Numbered from the stretch's first letter, positions 40,477-51,809 are shown. The stretch is 64,000 nt of DNA from Cardinium endosymbiont of Dermatophagoides farinae (GCF_007559345.1 NZ_VMBH01000001.1:372001-436000), one strand, 5' to 3'. Notes: generated by a model not told the origin, from the letters alone. Numbers and translations are program-made.

Positions 40477-40997
40477 TCACATTTGTACGATTTCTCTTCT
40501 GTGTGGAATTTTGATATGCTTTTTTAAGGCATTTGACTGCCTGAATGTTTTTTTACACATATTACATTTGTAGGGTTTCTCTCCTGTGTGGGTCCTTTCA
40601 TGTGTGCGTAAGGTATGTGGCTGGTTGAATGTTTTTCCACACGTATTGCATTTGTAGGGTTTCTCTCCTGTGTGGACCCTTTGATGTACGTGTAGGTTAC
40701 TTGACTGGCTGAATGTTTTCCCACACGTATTACATTTGTAGGGTTTCTCGCCTGTATGGACCCTTTGATGTTTTTTTAAGTCAGCTAACTGGCTGGATGC
40801 CTTCCCACACGTATTGCATGTATACGGTTGCGCTCCTGTGTGGACCCTTTGATGTATGCGTAAACTATTTGATTGGCTGAATGCTTGCCCACACGTATTG
40901 CATTTGTAGGGTTTCTCTCCTGTGTGGACCACCCTTTGGTGTCTGCGCAAGTTACCTGACTGGCTGAATGTTTTATTACAATAATTACATTTAATTT
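40477..40997 (-). CDS. Six-finger C2H2 zinc-finger array, eukaryotic type
   Basis: Six consecutive C2H2 fingers are joined by eukaryotic-type linkers HTGEKPYKC. Five have the form C-x2-C-x12-H-x3-H or H-x4-H with the conserved Phe and Leu, for example [19 protein letters not shown]; the third has Ser for Phe (KASSQ). All six have Gln at helix position -1. The first finger ([18 protein letters not shown]) lies upstream of any start codon in this frame and downstream of a TGA. The array is therefore probably the C-terminal part of the gene beginning at 41609, separated by a frameshift. The last finger ends irregularly (HIKIPH). Such arrays are rare in bacteria. Confidence 0.85.
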
Positions 40998-41000
40998 CCT

Positions 41001-41609
41001 TTATACTACTAGAGACATTACTTGTCGTATTGTGTAGTTCGTTTCAGAACCTGAAACTAGGTGCTTGTTTGTTTGTACATCTGTGCTGATTGAGCCATTA
41101 TTGCTACCACCTTGTACAGCCTGGGCAGCGGTTCTATTTTTAGTCTGTAGCCTATTCAAGCAGCATGTATCACATGCTTGCTTCCAATCACCAATATGCT
41201 TTAATAGACGTCTCCCACATTCGCCAGAATGATGAGAATGGTCTAGCATAAGAAAGAACCTAAAACCTTTATAGCACAATTCATACCTTTTATCATGATT
41301 CTTGATCGTATCTATAATATCGTTTATATTTTTTATCAATATTTTCTTGTCAGAATCGCTACAATTGTTATAAATATATTTATCCCAATGTTTACAATCT
41401 TCGTTGCTATCTTTAACAAACTTAGGCAAAGCATTTCTCCAATTAATAAGTTTTAATCTGAAATACTGATTGAAGTTAGAAGTGTATAATTCTTTAACGA
41501 ACTTACTCTCTTCCTCCAAACAATGATATACTCGAAGCTCATGATTAGACATACTTTTTTTCAGCTCCTCTAGTTTCTTTTTGATAGCTTCTATTACATT
41601 CTTGTTCAT
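41001..41609 (-). CDS. Hypothetical N-terminal domain, probably of the zinc-finger protein
   Basis: The 202-residue helical, charged protein begins [18 protein letters not shown] and has a Cys/His-rich stretch [11 protein letters not shown] ... [10 protein letters not shown]. It ends in a polar linker ([19 protein letters not shown]). I recognise no family. A one-base shift somewhere between 41005 and 41040 would carry the frame through [13 protein letters not shown] into the six-finger array. The fused protein would be about 375 residues. No signal peptide is present. Confidence 0.55.
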   Translation of the reverse strand: MNKNVIEAIKKKLEELKKSMSNHELRVYHCLEEESKFVKELYTSNFNQYFRLKLINWRNALPKFVKDSNEDCKHWDKYIYNNCSDSDKKILIKNINDIIDTIKNHDKRYELCYKGFRFFLMLDHSHHSGECGRRLLKHIGDWKQACDTCCLNRLQTKNRTAAQAVQGGSNNGSISTDVQTNKHLVSGSETNYTIRQVMSLVV

Positions 41610-42152
41610 AACCCCGAATGAAGCGTTGGCCGAAGCATTTTTTCATTTTTTTTATATACCTTAAAAAGGTCCATCACTTTTTCCATGTTTATGCTTACTT
41701 GGTATGTATTACACCCAAGTAAATGGATGCAGAGGCTATTCCATAGGGTTATTTTCCATGTTTGTTTTATATATTTTAGCATTGTTGTATGGATTTTAGT
41801 TTTGTTTATTGAACTAAAAGCATGCTAAGAATCGGATTTCTGCCAGTCTGCTAGGCCTTGTGCGTCAAGCTAAGGTAAGCTTAAACTAAAGATATATTTT
41901 GGATCAATTTTGATTGTGTTCATTAAGGTAAAAAAGGCTCAAAGTATGCGTTCCATTAATTCCGCGAACTGAATTAAGAATAAGAAACTTATATGCTATA
42001 AATTTATTTAGTAAAATTATCAATAATATGCAAATATTTTTTTTACAAAAAAATCAAATAAGCTATCCCGTATTACGGGCTTTATCAAAAGAAAGAGGAA
42101 ACTGACAGCTTCTTCTTTTGTTAAAACATTGATCTTAAGCAATATGTAAGGT
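41610..42152. other. Intergenic gap with no recognisable gene
   Basis: About 540 bp between divergent genes are AT-rich, with no convincing frame, RNA or copy of the window's repeats. A short perfect hairpin, CCCGTATTACGGG, lies at 42066-42078. Promoters for both flanking genes should be here, but I cannot place them. Confidence 0.4.
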
Positions 42153-43964
42153 ATGGAATATAAAAAAGAAGATAAAGAACAAAAAAGAGGGGCGCAACAA
42201 GGAGGTGTTACTGAAAGTGTTCAAATCCCCGTTGGCAGTGCTGATGTCAAAGAGATGATTGCGCAAAATTTATATGCAGATAAAACGGCCTATATCACGA
42301 AGCTCTTTAGGACGAATGGGATATATTATTTCTTTATACGGCCACGAAGATTTGGCAAATCTCTACTCTTAGATACTATAGATCAAATCGCAAAAGGCAA
42401 TAAAGCATTATTTAAAAGATGTGCCATTTATGCAGATCAAACCTATAAGTGGAAAAGATATCCAGTTATTTGGTTGAATTTTTCGGAATTAGCTAAAGAT
42501 AACCTGGTAGAATTAAAAAAGAGCCTTAACAGAAAATTATATAAGATTGCTAAGTATTATAAAATTCAAGATCAGCTCAATATAGTAATAGATGAAGCTT
42601 GTGAAGATTACTTAGCAGAAATATTGGATTGTTTGATGCACATTGACAATTATGAACCTACTCCTATTATCTTAATTGATGAATATGATAGTCCATTAAT
42701 TTTTTGCGCAAAGGACCAATATGAAGAGGTGCTTGCTGTGCTTAGTTCATTTTTCAAAGTTTTAAAAAGTCGCCAGAAGGACTGTAAATTTATTTTTGTA
42801 ACGGGTGTAACTAAATTTCATTTATCTGGCCTTACCTCAGGGGCTAACTCGGCCAATGATATATCATTCCATGAGGATTATGCAGAGATGTTGGGTTATA
42901 CAGAAAATGAGATTGATAACCTATTTCTTAGCAAGGATACAATTGTCCATCCATTATTTGAAAAACTGAATAGAAAAAATACCCAGGAGGAAAAGTACAC
43001 ACTGAGTCAAATAAAACAAGCGTTAAAGGATTATTATAATGGTTATTGTTTTACAGCTGATAAAATGGTAAGCGTTTACAATCCAGACTCTATACTAAGA
43101 TTTTTTTATGCAAAAGATTTTGATAATTTTTGGTTTAACTCGGGCAGCCCTACCATTTTATTGCAACAAATGAAGCAAAATATACATCGGTTTAATATGG
43201 ATTGGGATAAATGTAGTTTCCCAATCGATAAAGTTAGATTTAAACTCGTACATGCTTCTCTCCATGAAATGCCCTTGTTTCCCTTGATGTACCAAACGGG
43301 ATACCTTACAATGGATCTTGATCCATCTCATCTACAAGACAAAAATAACCTGGCTTACTATTTAAAGTTTCCCAGCCAGGAAGTTAAATCTTCTTTAAAG
43401 GTTATATTAGCTGATTTTATTGCGCAAGCGCAACAAGCATCAGGCAAGGCATGTAGCGCATCTATTTTGAAGTCTTTAAGAAAAGAAGCATGGATTGCTT
43501 TTCTTAACATTATTCGAAGCGATTGTTTGGCCAAAGCGGGTTACCGTTTCTTGGATAAAACCGAAAAAAGCTTTCAGGGTACTTTATATGTGTTCCTGAA
43601 TGGTGCCTTCCATGAAACGCAATCTACAAATGCTAGCGCTGAAAGAGATAGTGCAATAGGCCGTTTGGATATCGTTATGGAAGATGAATACAATGGACAA
43701 AACACCGTTTATATCTTTGAGTTAAAAGTAGATAAACCAGCCCTAGAAGCTTTAGAGCAAATCCAACGTAAGGACTACAGCATTCAATATGGTGTATGTT
43801 ATAAAAAGGTGCTTATAGGCCTAACATGCGATGCTATAAAGCGCAATATTACAGAGGCCGCTATTGAAGTGCATCAAAAAGATGATCAAAATGACTTTAA
43901 GATCGTGTCACATAAAAGTTTTGCAGTGAATCCTATTGGGTATTTTCACGAAGTAGGGCAGTAG
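42153..43964 (+). CDS. AAA-ATPase-like / PD-(D/E)XK nuclease-like protein, intact
   Basis: The 603-residue protein has an N-terminal AAA-ATPase-like domain: FADKT-type leader (YADKTAYITKL), P-loop RPRRFGKSLLLDTI and Walker B PIILIDEYDSPL. The C-terminal nuclease-like domain carries IGRLDIVMEDE and YIFELKVDKP, giving the D and E-x-K residues of the PD-(D/E)XK fold. The family (AAA-ATPase_like plus PDDEXK_9) is expanded in Bacteroidota and intracellular symbionts, and its biological role is unsettled. It is over 70% similar by eye to the frameshifted gene at 18.7-20.5 kb. Confidence 0.88.
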   Translation: MEYKKEDKEQKRGAQQGGVTESVQIPVGSADVKEMIAQNLYADKTAYITKLFRTNGIYYFFIRPRRFGKSLLLDTIDQIAKGNKALFKRCAIYADQTYKWKRYPVIWLNFSELAKDNLVELKKSLNRKLYKIAKYYKIQDQLNIVIDEACEDYLAEILDCLMHIDNYEPTPIILIDEYDSPLIFCAKDQYEEVLAVLSSFFKVLKSRQKDCKFIFVTGVTKFHLSGLTSGANSANDISFHEDYAEMLGYTENEIDNLFLSKDTIVHPLFEKLNRKNTQEEKYTLSQIKQALKDYYNGYCFTADKMVSVYNPDSILRFFYAKDFDNFWFNSGSPTILLQQMKQNIHRFNMDWDKCSFPIDKVRFKLVHASLHEMPLFPLMYQTGYLTMDLDPSHLQDKNNLAYYLKFPSQEVKSSLKVILADFIAQAQQASGKACSASILKSLRKEAWIAFLNIIRSDCLAKAGYRFLDKTEKSFQGTLYVFLNGAFHETQSTNASAERDSAIGRLDIVMEDEYNGQNTVYIFELKVDKPALEALEQIQRKDYSIQYGVCYKKVLIGLTCDAIKRNITEAAIEVHQKDDQNDFKIVSHKSFAVNPIGYFHEVGQ

Positions 43965-44005
43965 CCTGTAAGGTAGTTAGGCGTTTAAGTGGTTGTGCAA
44001 GCGGT

Positions 44006-44593
44006 TTATTCCCAAGATCGGGCTTCTATAGCTTCCGCTATACCATCTGCCATTTTTATGGTTTTTATAATCAAAGGAATCAGTATGGCTGTAAAATTTT
44101 TATCTATTCCTCTTGCTTTTTGAGCCATTTTTATTTCGTTAAAAGTATCAATGATCAGTGGCATAAAACGTATGGCTAGCGTAAAGGAGAGACTAACCTG
44201 GGCAGGCTTTATGCCAATATAAGATAGTGGCTTTAATAGAGTGGTTAACCCCTCAATGATCTCTGAATGGGATGTTGTTAATAGGACCCATGAAGCAAAC
44301 AGTATAATGTTATATAATCTAAGTATCACCTTTATCCCGTCTATCCAATCTCCCCAAACGCTATGCATGGCAAATAGTATAAGCAATGGGTAAAAGGAGG
44401 ATCTAATTGGCTTAAGCAGCAGTCTACTATCACTATTTTCCATGCAACAACTTAAAATAAAGGTTACCAACAAATTGATTAGATAGAAGCGCCAATCATA
44501 TAGTATAAACGATAGGCTACTTACCAGTATAAGCAGCATGAACTTCCATTTAGGCGTTATGCTACACAACTTGTTTACTTTACAATTGGTCAT
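44006..44593 (-). CDS. bioN: Energy-coupling factor transporter transmembrane protein (BioN/EcfT)
   Basis: This is the membrane scaffold of an ECF vitamin importer. The 195-residue protein has about five hydrophobic segments and the two cytoplasmic coupling motifs of EcfT: KARGID near 158 and EARSWE at the very end. The start overlaps bioM by 14 bp, so translation is probably coupled. With BioM and BioY it forms a biotin importer. Confidence 0.85.
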   Translation of the reverse strand: MTNCKVNKLCSITPKWKFMLLILVSSLSFILYDWRFYLINLLVTFILSCCMENSDSRLLLKPIRSSFYPLLILFAMHSVWGDWIDGIKVILRLYNIILFASWVLLTTSHSEIIEGLTTLLKPLSYIGIKPAQVSLSFTLAIRFMPLIIDTFNEIKMAQKARGIDKNFTAILIPLIIKTIKMADGIAEAIEARSWE

Positions 44594-45263
44594 ATATCAA
44601 CTTTTGGTAAGCCTTTATAGATACTGACGGTATATCATCTATAACCAAACATCCTTGTTCAAAAACCAGTACGCGGTCAAAATGAGCCAGCAGGTCTAAA
44701 TCATGCGTAACCATTATAATGGTTTGGTCGAGTTTTGCTATCATCTGCAGTATTTTGCGCTTATTGCTAAGATCTAGCAGCGTTGTTGGTTCATCAAATA
44801 CAATATAGGCAGGTTGCATAACCAGAACAGCTAAAATGGCTAAAAGCTGTTTTTCACCGCCACTAAGCAGATGGGATTTTCTGTATCTTAAGTGCGTGGC
44901 ACCATAAGCATTGAGTAGGGCATCAATCGTTTGATTGATTGCTTCTTTATTATACCCAATATTTTTAAGACCAAAGGCCATATCGTCTTCTACTATTGGA
45001 AATATAATTTGATGGTCAGGATTTTGAAAAACAAATCCTACCTTACGCCTAATCGCTTTGCCATCTTTATCAGTAGATAGGTGATCAATGTGTACTTTCC
45101 CTTCAGATGGAAGCTGTAATCCATTTATAAGCCTAGCAAATGTACTTTTACCGCTGCCATTTGAACCTATGATACCAATCCTTTTTTTATGCAATGTTAC
45201 ACTAATGCTTTTTAAAGCATAACAACCGTCAAAGGCAACACTTACGTTTTCTATTTTAACCAT
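44580..45263 (-). CDS. bioM: Energy-coupling factor ATPase (BioM/EcfA)
   Basis: The 227-residue ABC ATPase has Walker A GSNGSGKS (33-40), a Q-loop FQNPDHQ, signature LSGGEKQ, Walker B YIVFDEPT and an H-loop in MVTHDLDLL. FQNPDxQ is typical of ECF-type ATPases. Only one ATPase gene is present, as in BioM systems. It is followed by bioN and preceded by bioY, from which it is now separated by a mobile repeat. Confidence 0.9.
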   Translation of the reverse strand: MVKIENVSVAFDGCYALKSISVTLHKKRIGIIGSNGSGKSTFARLINGLQLPSEGKVHIDHLSTDKDGKAIRRKVGFVFQNPDHQIIFPIVEDDMAFGLKNIGYNKEAINQTIDALLNAYGATHLRYRKSHLLSGGEKQLLAILAVLVMQPAYIVFDEPTTLLDLSNKRKILQMIAKLDQTIIMVTHDLDLLAHFDRVLVFEQGCLVIDDIPSVSIKAYQKLIYDQL

Positions 45264-45296
45264 ATCACGAATAGTAGCTGGCGTTATGTTTTAAAT

Positions 45297-45425
45297 AGAC
45301 CGCTTTCAAAACCTATTTGTGGTGCGCAATTTTTAGGAGAAGCGCAGCCCGCCAGAATACTAGATGTATTGGACAAGCTTCGATACCAAAATTGCCATTT
45401 AGCAATTGCGTTTTGAAAGAGGTCT
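45297..45425 (+). repeat. MITE-like element inserted at the 3' end of bioY
   Basis: The ends are AGACCGCTTTCAAAACC and TTTTGAAAGAGGTCT, the TTTC-AAA subfamily. AAT duplications flank it (45294-45296, 45426-45428). It overlaps the last nine codons of bioY and provides its stop codon. Confidence 0.92.
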
Positions 45426-45959
45426 AATCAAAGGATAGGCTCTTCTAACAACCATGGAGGCAGTAGCTGCAATCATGGTTTTAATAAGATCTCCTGGAAT
45501 AAATATACAAGAAGCCACAAATGCTTTGTATAGCTGAATATCAAATAAGATATTGAGCCATAATAAGCCAAAAATATAGAGCACAATAATGCCACCTAAT
45601 ATGATATACAGCGCAGCCCAGACTAGATTCAATCTATTCCAGTTCTTTTCAAATAGTAAGCCAATAATAAATGCAGCAATAGGGAACCCAAGTATAAAAC
45701 CACCAGTTGGTCCCATTATGCGGCCTATGCCACCATGACCACCTGCGATAATAGGGAGTCCAGTTGATACAATGATTATAAATAAGAGCGCGGCCAAAGC
45801 ACCTCTTTTAGCACCTAAAATGCTTCCTGCTAACGTAGGTCCTAAAGATTGAGCGGTTATGGGCACTAGACTGAAAGGCAATGGTATGGGAGGTATGATG
45901 CCTAAAACAGCAAATATTGCCGCAAATAGCGCGGTGTATACAATATCTTTGGTGGACAT
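45399..45959 (-). CDS. bioY: Biotin transporter substrate-binding subunit BioY
   Basis: BioY is the membrane component that binds biotin. The 186-residue protein has the family start YTALFAAIFAVLGIIPPIPLP, the VPITAQSLG segment and GPTGGFILGFP, with about six membrane helices. The native frame ends after PLI. The last residues, RPLSKRNC, and the TAA are encoded by the inserted repeat. The replaced tail is only cytoplasmic end sequence, so function is probably kept. The repeat now separates it from bioM by about 135 bp. Confidence 0.93.
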   Translation of the reverse strand: MSTKDIVYTALFAAIFAVLGIIPPIPLPFSLVPITAQSLGPTLAGSILGAKRGALAALLFIIIVSTGLPIIAGGHGGIGRIMGPTGGFILGFPIAAFIIGLLFEKNWNRLNLVWAALYIILGGIIVLYIFGLLWLNILFDIQLYKAFVASCIFIPGDLIKTMIAATASMVVRRAYPLIRPLSKRNC

Positions 45960-46074
45960 AGGTCTTTCTATTTTTTAAGATTGCCAGGTGGTTAAAGCAA
46001 ATATAATGAGATAACCTGAGTTTGGGATTAGCATAGTAAAGAAATCTATTAAAAAAGCTCCTTATATTTATAGG

Positions 46075-46210
46075 AGACCTTCTTCAAAACCTATTTGTGA
46101 TCAGCAGTTTTTAGGAGAAGCGCAGTCGCCAGAATACTAAATGTATTTGAAGAGCATAGACAAGCTTCGACACCAAAATTGCCATTAGAAATAGGTTTTG
46201 CAGAAAGTCT
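46075..46210 (+). repeat. MITE-like element upstream of an AAA/nuclease gene
   Basis: Left end AGACCTTCTTCAAAACC, right end GGTTTTGCAGAAAGTCT. Flanks are AGG and AGT, so the target duplication is not preserved. It ends about 95 bp before the ATG at 46306. Confidence 0.88.
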
Positions 46211-46305
46211 AGTGTTCATTACTATTGAATTGTTTCTATTATAAGTAGTTCAGTATCATAATTATTTTAATAATCAGTTTCTTATAAACCTTAAATCTTC
46301 TAATC

Positions 46306-48093
46306 ATGAAAAAATTACCAATTGGGGTTGATAATTTTCAAGAGTTAGTACAAGGAGATTATCTTTTTTGTGATAAGACCGATATGATTTCTGAATTTCT
46401 GAGCAAAGGAGATAAAGTTACCTTAATTGCTCGTCCCCGTCGTTGGGGTAAGACACTCAATATGTCTATGCTGCAACATTTTTTTGCCTCAGAAGTGAAT
46501 GGGGTAAATACAGCAGGTTTATTTGATGATTTAGCAATAGGTAAGATAGAAGATGGTAAATATATTGCGCAACATCAAGGAAAGCATCCTGTCATTATGA
46601 TCAGCTTTAAAGACGTCAATGCAGATGATTTTCAAGAGGCATATGATTCGGTTTATGAGTTGATATCAAGCATTTATGAGTCCTATATCTATTTATTTAA
46701 TAGTGATAAAGTTAATAAAATACAGTTAAAAAAACTGCATAGCATTACAGATAACCAAGCTAATCAGGCACAGTTAGAGCGTTCTTTAAAACTGCTCAGT
46801 CAATGCCTCTACCAACATCATGGCCGGAAAGTCTATATGCTAATAGATGAATACGATACGCCACTCAATAAAGCTTACGGTAATCAGACATACTTGAATC
46901 GTATGGTCAAATTTATGCGTAATCTATTTAGTAATGCACTAAAAGGTAATACTGCTCTAGAAAAAGGCGTACTAACGGGCATATTACGTATTTCCAAAGA
47001 TAGTATGCTTTCTGGATTGAATAACCTAGAGACTTATACCTTACTAGATGAAGCGTATAGTGCCCATTTTGGTTTTAGTGAAACGGAAGTTGCTTCTTTA
47101 TTTAAAGAAAATGGTCTTGGAACTTGCATGGAAGAAGTAAGGAATTGGTATAATGGGTATAGGGTAGGGAACTTAGTGATGTATAATCCATGGTCTATTA
47201 TTTCTTGTATGAATAGGTCAGGTTGTTTTGATGTCTATTGGGTAAATACAGGTAATAACAACTTAATCGAACAAAAGGTACTTACTGCTCATTCTGAGAT
47301 CAAAGTGCAATTTGAACAATTGATGCGAGGGGAATCTTTAGTTGTATCTATCAACAGACATATTGCTTTTGATATCTTAGACAAAGATGATACATCTTTT
47401 TGGAGTCTTTTATTACTTGCTGGTTATTTAACCTTTGAAACAAGTCATTTAAGCGCCTATACGAGTCTATATGACTGTACAGTCAAGGTTCCTAATTATG
47501 AAATATGGCGGCTCTATAGCACATTTTTTCAAGAATGGTTCGTCAATCAGTTTGAGAGAAGGGGGCAATATGATTCTTTTTTGAAACATTTGGTAGCTGG
47601 TGAGGTTGCTGCTTTTGTAGCACAACTTAGCTACTTTTTACGAAGCAGTGTGAGCTATTTTGATACCAAACAAAGTAAAACATCAGAAGGGTTTTATCAT
47701 GGTTTTGTGTTAGGGATGTTGTCAAGTTTGGGTATAACCCATTATATACGCTCCAATCGAGAAAGTGGTTTTGGCAGATATGATCTGCTATTAGTCCCTA
47801 AAAAAGAGGGTTTAAAAGCGCTTTTATTAGAATTTAAGCAAGTTCGGAAAGAGGAAGAGTTGGAAGGTGCCTCTAAACTTGCCTTAGATCAAATACAAAC
47901 ACAAGCCTACCATACGGAAATATTACAATATCCTCACGTAAAAGAAGTCATAGCATGCGGTATTGCTTTTTCTGGGAAGTCAGTTTTAGCTGCTTATGCA
48001 ACTTATGATTTGGCTGGTAAACAGTCTGATGAGGTCCGTTTAACAAGTAGATATAGTGAGCAGGGGAGTAGGTCCCATAGCCATCCAGACTAG
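46306..48093 (+). CDS. AAA-ATPase-like / PD-(D/E)XK nuclease-like protein, divergent paralogue
   Basis: The 595-residue protein starts MKKLPIGVDNFQELV, typical of this family. It has the P-loop RPRRWGKTLNM, Walker B YMLIDEYDTPL and the middle segment YNGYRVG...MYNPWSI. The C-terminal nuclease core is FGRYDLLLVPKK with LLLEFKQVRK (D and E-x-K). It differs much more from the other two copies here than they do from each other, so it belongs to a separate subfamily. The C-terminal tail after TYDLAG is low-complexity. No partner gene is evident. Confidence 0.88.
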   Translation: MKKLPIGVDNFQELVQGDYLFCDKTDMISEFLSKGDKVTLIARPRRWGKTLNMSMLQHFFASEVNGVNTAGLFDDLAIGKIEDGKYIAQHQGKHPVIMISFKDVNADDFQEAYDSVYELISSIYESYIYLFNSDKVNKIQLKKLHSITDNQANQAQLERSLKLLSQCLYQHHGRKVYMLIDEYDTPLNKAYGNQTYLNRMVKFMRNLFSNALKGNTALEKGVLTGILRISKDSMLSGLNNLETYTLLDEAYSAHFGFSETEVASLFKENGLGTCMEEVRNWYNGYRVGNLVMYNPWSIISCMNRSGCFDVYWVNTGNNNLIEQKVLTAHSEIKVQFEQLMRGESLVVSINRHIAFDILDKDDTSFWSLLLLAGYLTFETSHLSAYTSLYDCTVKVPNYEIWRLYSTFFQEWFVNQFERRGQYDSFLKHLVAGEVAAFVAQLSYFLRSSVSYFDTKQSKTSEGFYHGFVLGMLSSLGITHYIRSNRESGFGRYDLLLVPKKEGLKALLLEFKQVRKEEELEGASKLALDQIQTQAYHTEILQYPHVKEVIACGIAFSGKSVLAAYATYDLAGKQSDEVRLTSRYSEQGSRSHSHPD

Positions 48094-48232
48094 AAAATGG
48101 ACCAGCCCCATTCAAAATTGGAGTGAGGCTATGGCACATTTTTTAATTAAATTTGAAGATAGAATGCTATAAACAAAAAAAATAATTTACACACTTAAGT
48201 GGACAGGCCCAAAAGCGCTAACATGGCCTTAA

Positions 48233-48427
48233 CTACTGAAATAGTAAAGGAATAATTTTCTTTGCCCAAGGTTTCAATAGCAGCCTTGCTAGAATAGATA
48301 GGGCAGCCCGTTGTATAGCGCTGTAGCGCTCTTTTTTAGCTTTTGGATTACCCTTATTAGCTATAAACAACCATAGAGAAAGCCCAACTAAAAGTGTGCC
48401 CCAACTTAACCATAATTTTTTAGACAT
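48233..48427 (-). CDS. Small membrane protein, hypothetical
   Basis: The 64-residue product has one hydrophobic helix (about 5-25), then a basic stretch (KAKKERYS) and an amphipathic C-terminal half. I recognise no family. It lies downstream of the YtxH-like gene on the same strand, separated by a mobile repeat, and may have been in one operon with it. Confidence 0.45.
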   Translation of the reverse strand: MSKKLWLSWGTLLVGLSLWLFIANKGNPKAKKERYSAIQRAALSILARLLLKPWAKKIIPLLFQ

Positions 48428-48496
48428 ACCATTACAGAGAATAAGGCAAGAGCAGCCAAAAGATTTATCTTTTTTGCTGCCCTATTATAATGCCCT

Positions 48497-48627
48497 AGAC
48501 CTTCTGCAAAACCTATTGCTAAATGGCAATTTTGGCGCTTGTCTATGCTCCTCAAATACATTTAGTATTCTGGCGACTGCGCTTCTCCTAAAAACTGCTG
48601 ATCACAAATAGGTTTTGAAGAAGGTCT
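48497..48627 (-). repeat. MITE-like element, short-form copy
   Basis: Left end AGACCTTCTGCAAAACC, right end GGTTTTGAAGAAGGTCT. Flanks are CCT and CAT, with no target duplication. It sits between two small minus-strand genes. Confidence 0.9.
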
Positions 48628-48644
48628 CATTAACCTAGTTAAGC

Positions 48645-48842
48645 TCATCGCTTAACGGCGCTTTTCACAGCATTTATTACTTCTTCGGCTTTTTCAGAAG
48701 ATGATTGCACACAACTAGATAAGCGCTTGGCTTTATTCTGGATCGCTTTGGTAATTTTTTTCTTGGTATCATCACAGATTAAAAATCCCAATACAGTGCC
48801 CAATACTACGCCTAATACTAGGTAATACATATTTCTAAACAT
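48645..48842 (-). CDS. YtxH-like small membrane protein
   Basis: The 65-residue protein has an N-terminal glycine-rich helix (YYLVLGVVLGTVLGFLI) followed by a Lys-rich amphipathic helix, the layout of YtxH/GvpP-like stress proteins. The function is unknown. It is the nearest gene downstream of gyrB (130 bp), on the same strand. Confidence 0.6.
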   Translation of the reverse strand: MFRNMYYLVLGVVLGTVLGFLICDDTKKKITKAIQNKAKRLSSCVQSSSEKAEEVINAVKSAVKR

Positions 48843-48975
48843 AACATGCTACTTTAAATTAAACTGTTTAACAGTTAAAAAAATGAACTTCACAGATACA
48901 TTTAAATTTACATACTTTAAGTGAATAAAGCTATATTAAAGATAAAATATAATACCGTGAAGGTTAGTTTAATCT

Positions 48976-50924
<1,949 letters not shown>

Positions 50925-50986
50925 TTAAAAGCTGATTTAAACAAAAAAAATATATGTTAAGATAATAGGTTTCATTGAAAGGTATG

Positions 50987-51433
50987 CTATATTTCAACTA
51001 TTGTCATGCCGTTCATACAGTGTATTGGACTCTTTACCGTTACCTCTTTTACGGAGGGATGGCTTTTTAAATAGCTCCGTATGGCGCTACGCAAAATGCC
51101 CTTTCCCTGTCCATGGATGATTTTTAATCGATTGTGACCCAATAACAATGAGCGGTCTAGAAATTTTTCTAATGCACACAGTGCTTGGGCCTTATTGAAA
51201 CCATGCAGATCAAGTATTGGATCGGCTGCTGTAGATGGTGCGCGCATCGTAATGGTTTTGACTGGCATCGTTCCAATAGATGGGGCAGGTGCTACTGCCT
51301 CAACCGCCTCAAGTGGAAGATAAAAGTGCAGCTTTCCAAAAGCAATCAATGCTTTATGCAGGTGTATATCTATTACTTGACCTATGGCAGATTGATTTTT
51401 AATCCGTACATAGCTACCAACCAAAATGGCCAT
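50987..51433 (-). CDS. Smr-domain protein resembling the MutS2 C-terminus
   Basis: The 148-residue protein has a KOW-like beta region at the N-terminus (VGSYVRIKNQSAIGQVIDI) followed by an Smr domain with LDLHGFNKAQA and HGQGKGILRSAI. MutS2 has this same KOW-Smr arrangement at its C-terminus, but the MutS-like ATPase part is absent, and no upstream remnant is seen. Smr domains are nucleases or RNA/DNA binders. It starts 19 bp after the DUF4296 gene, on the same strand as gyrB, 65 bp upstream of it. Confidence 0.8.
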   Translation of the reverse strand: MAILVGSYVRIKNQSAIGQVIDIHLHKALIAFGKLHFYLPLEAVEAVAPAPSIGTMPVKTITMRAPSTAADPILDLHGFNKAQALCALEKFLDRSLLLGHNRLKIIHGQGKGILRSAIRSYLKSHPSVKEVTVKSPIHCMNGMTIVEI

Positions 51434-51452
51434 ATTTAAAAAAAATTAAAAA

Positions 51453-51809
51453 CTAAGCAGACAGCCCCTCTAAAGCTACATAAACTTTGTCATATACCTT
51501 AACTGCCCTGTCCAAAGAGTTTTCTAAATAATAGTTTACACTTGCTTTAAAGGCTTGCTGATCCACCCCATGTAATGTTAATATTTTTTGATGGTTTTGA
51601 TGACGCAGTCTATCTATCGTTTCTTGAGGGTAGTAGCTGTTGAGTAACCAACTATTAAGCAGTTCCAAATCCCTTACCACATGGACAAAAGCGACTTCAT
51701 TGATTATAGTGGTAGGCCGATGATCGGTAAAGATACGTGTAAGCGTTGGCTTACCTACCCAATATAATAATAGCGATGATGCTAAGAAAATAGCAGCTAT
51801 TTTTTTCAT
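51453..51809 (-). CDS. DUF4296 family protein
   Basis: The 118-residue protein has an N-terminal signal-like helix (AAIFLASSLLLYWVG) without a Cys lipobox. The DUF4296 body shows FVHVVRDLELLNSWLL, ILTLHGVDQQAFKASVNYYLE and the closing KVYDKVYVALEGL. The family is found in Bacteroidota and its function is unknown. It is probably co-transcribed with the Smr gene (19-bp gap). Confidence 0.7.
   Translation of the reverse strand: MKKIAAIFLASSLLLYWVGKPTLTRIFTDHRPTTIINEVAFVHVVRDLELLNSWLLNSYYPQETIDRLRHQNHQKILTLHGVDQQAFKASVNYYLENSLDRAVKVYDKVYVALEGLSA

Noticed and set aside
40477-40950. CRISPR array suggested by regular repeats of about 84 bp
   Set aside because: The repeats are the codons of C2H2 fingers and linkers; the frame is open and no constant repeat/spacer boundary exists.
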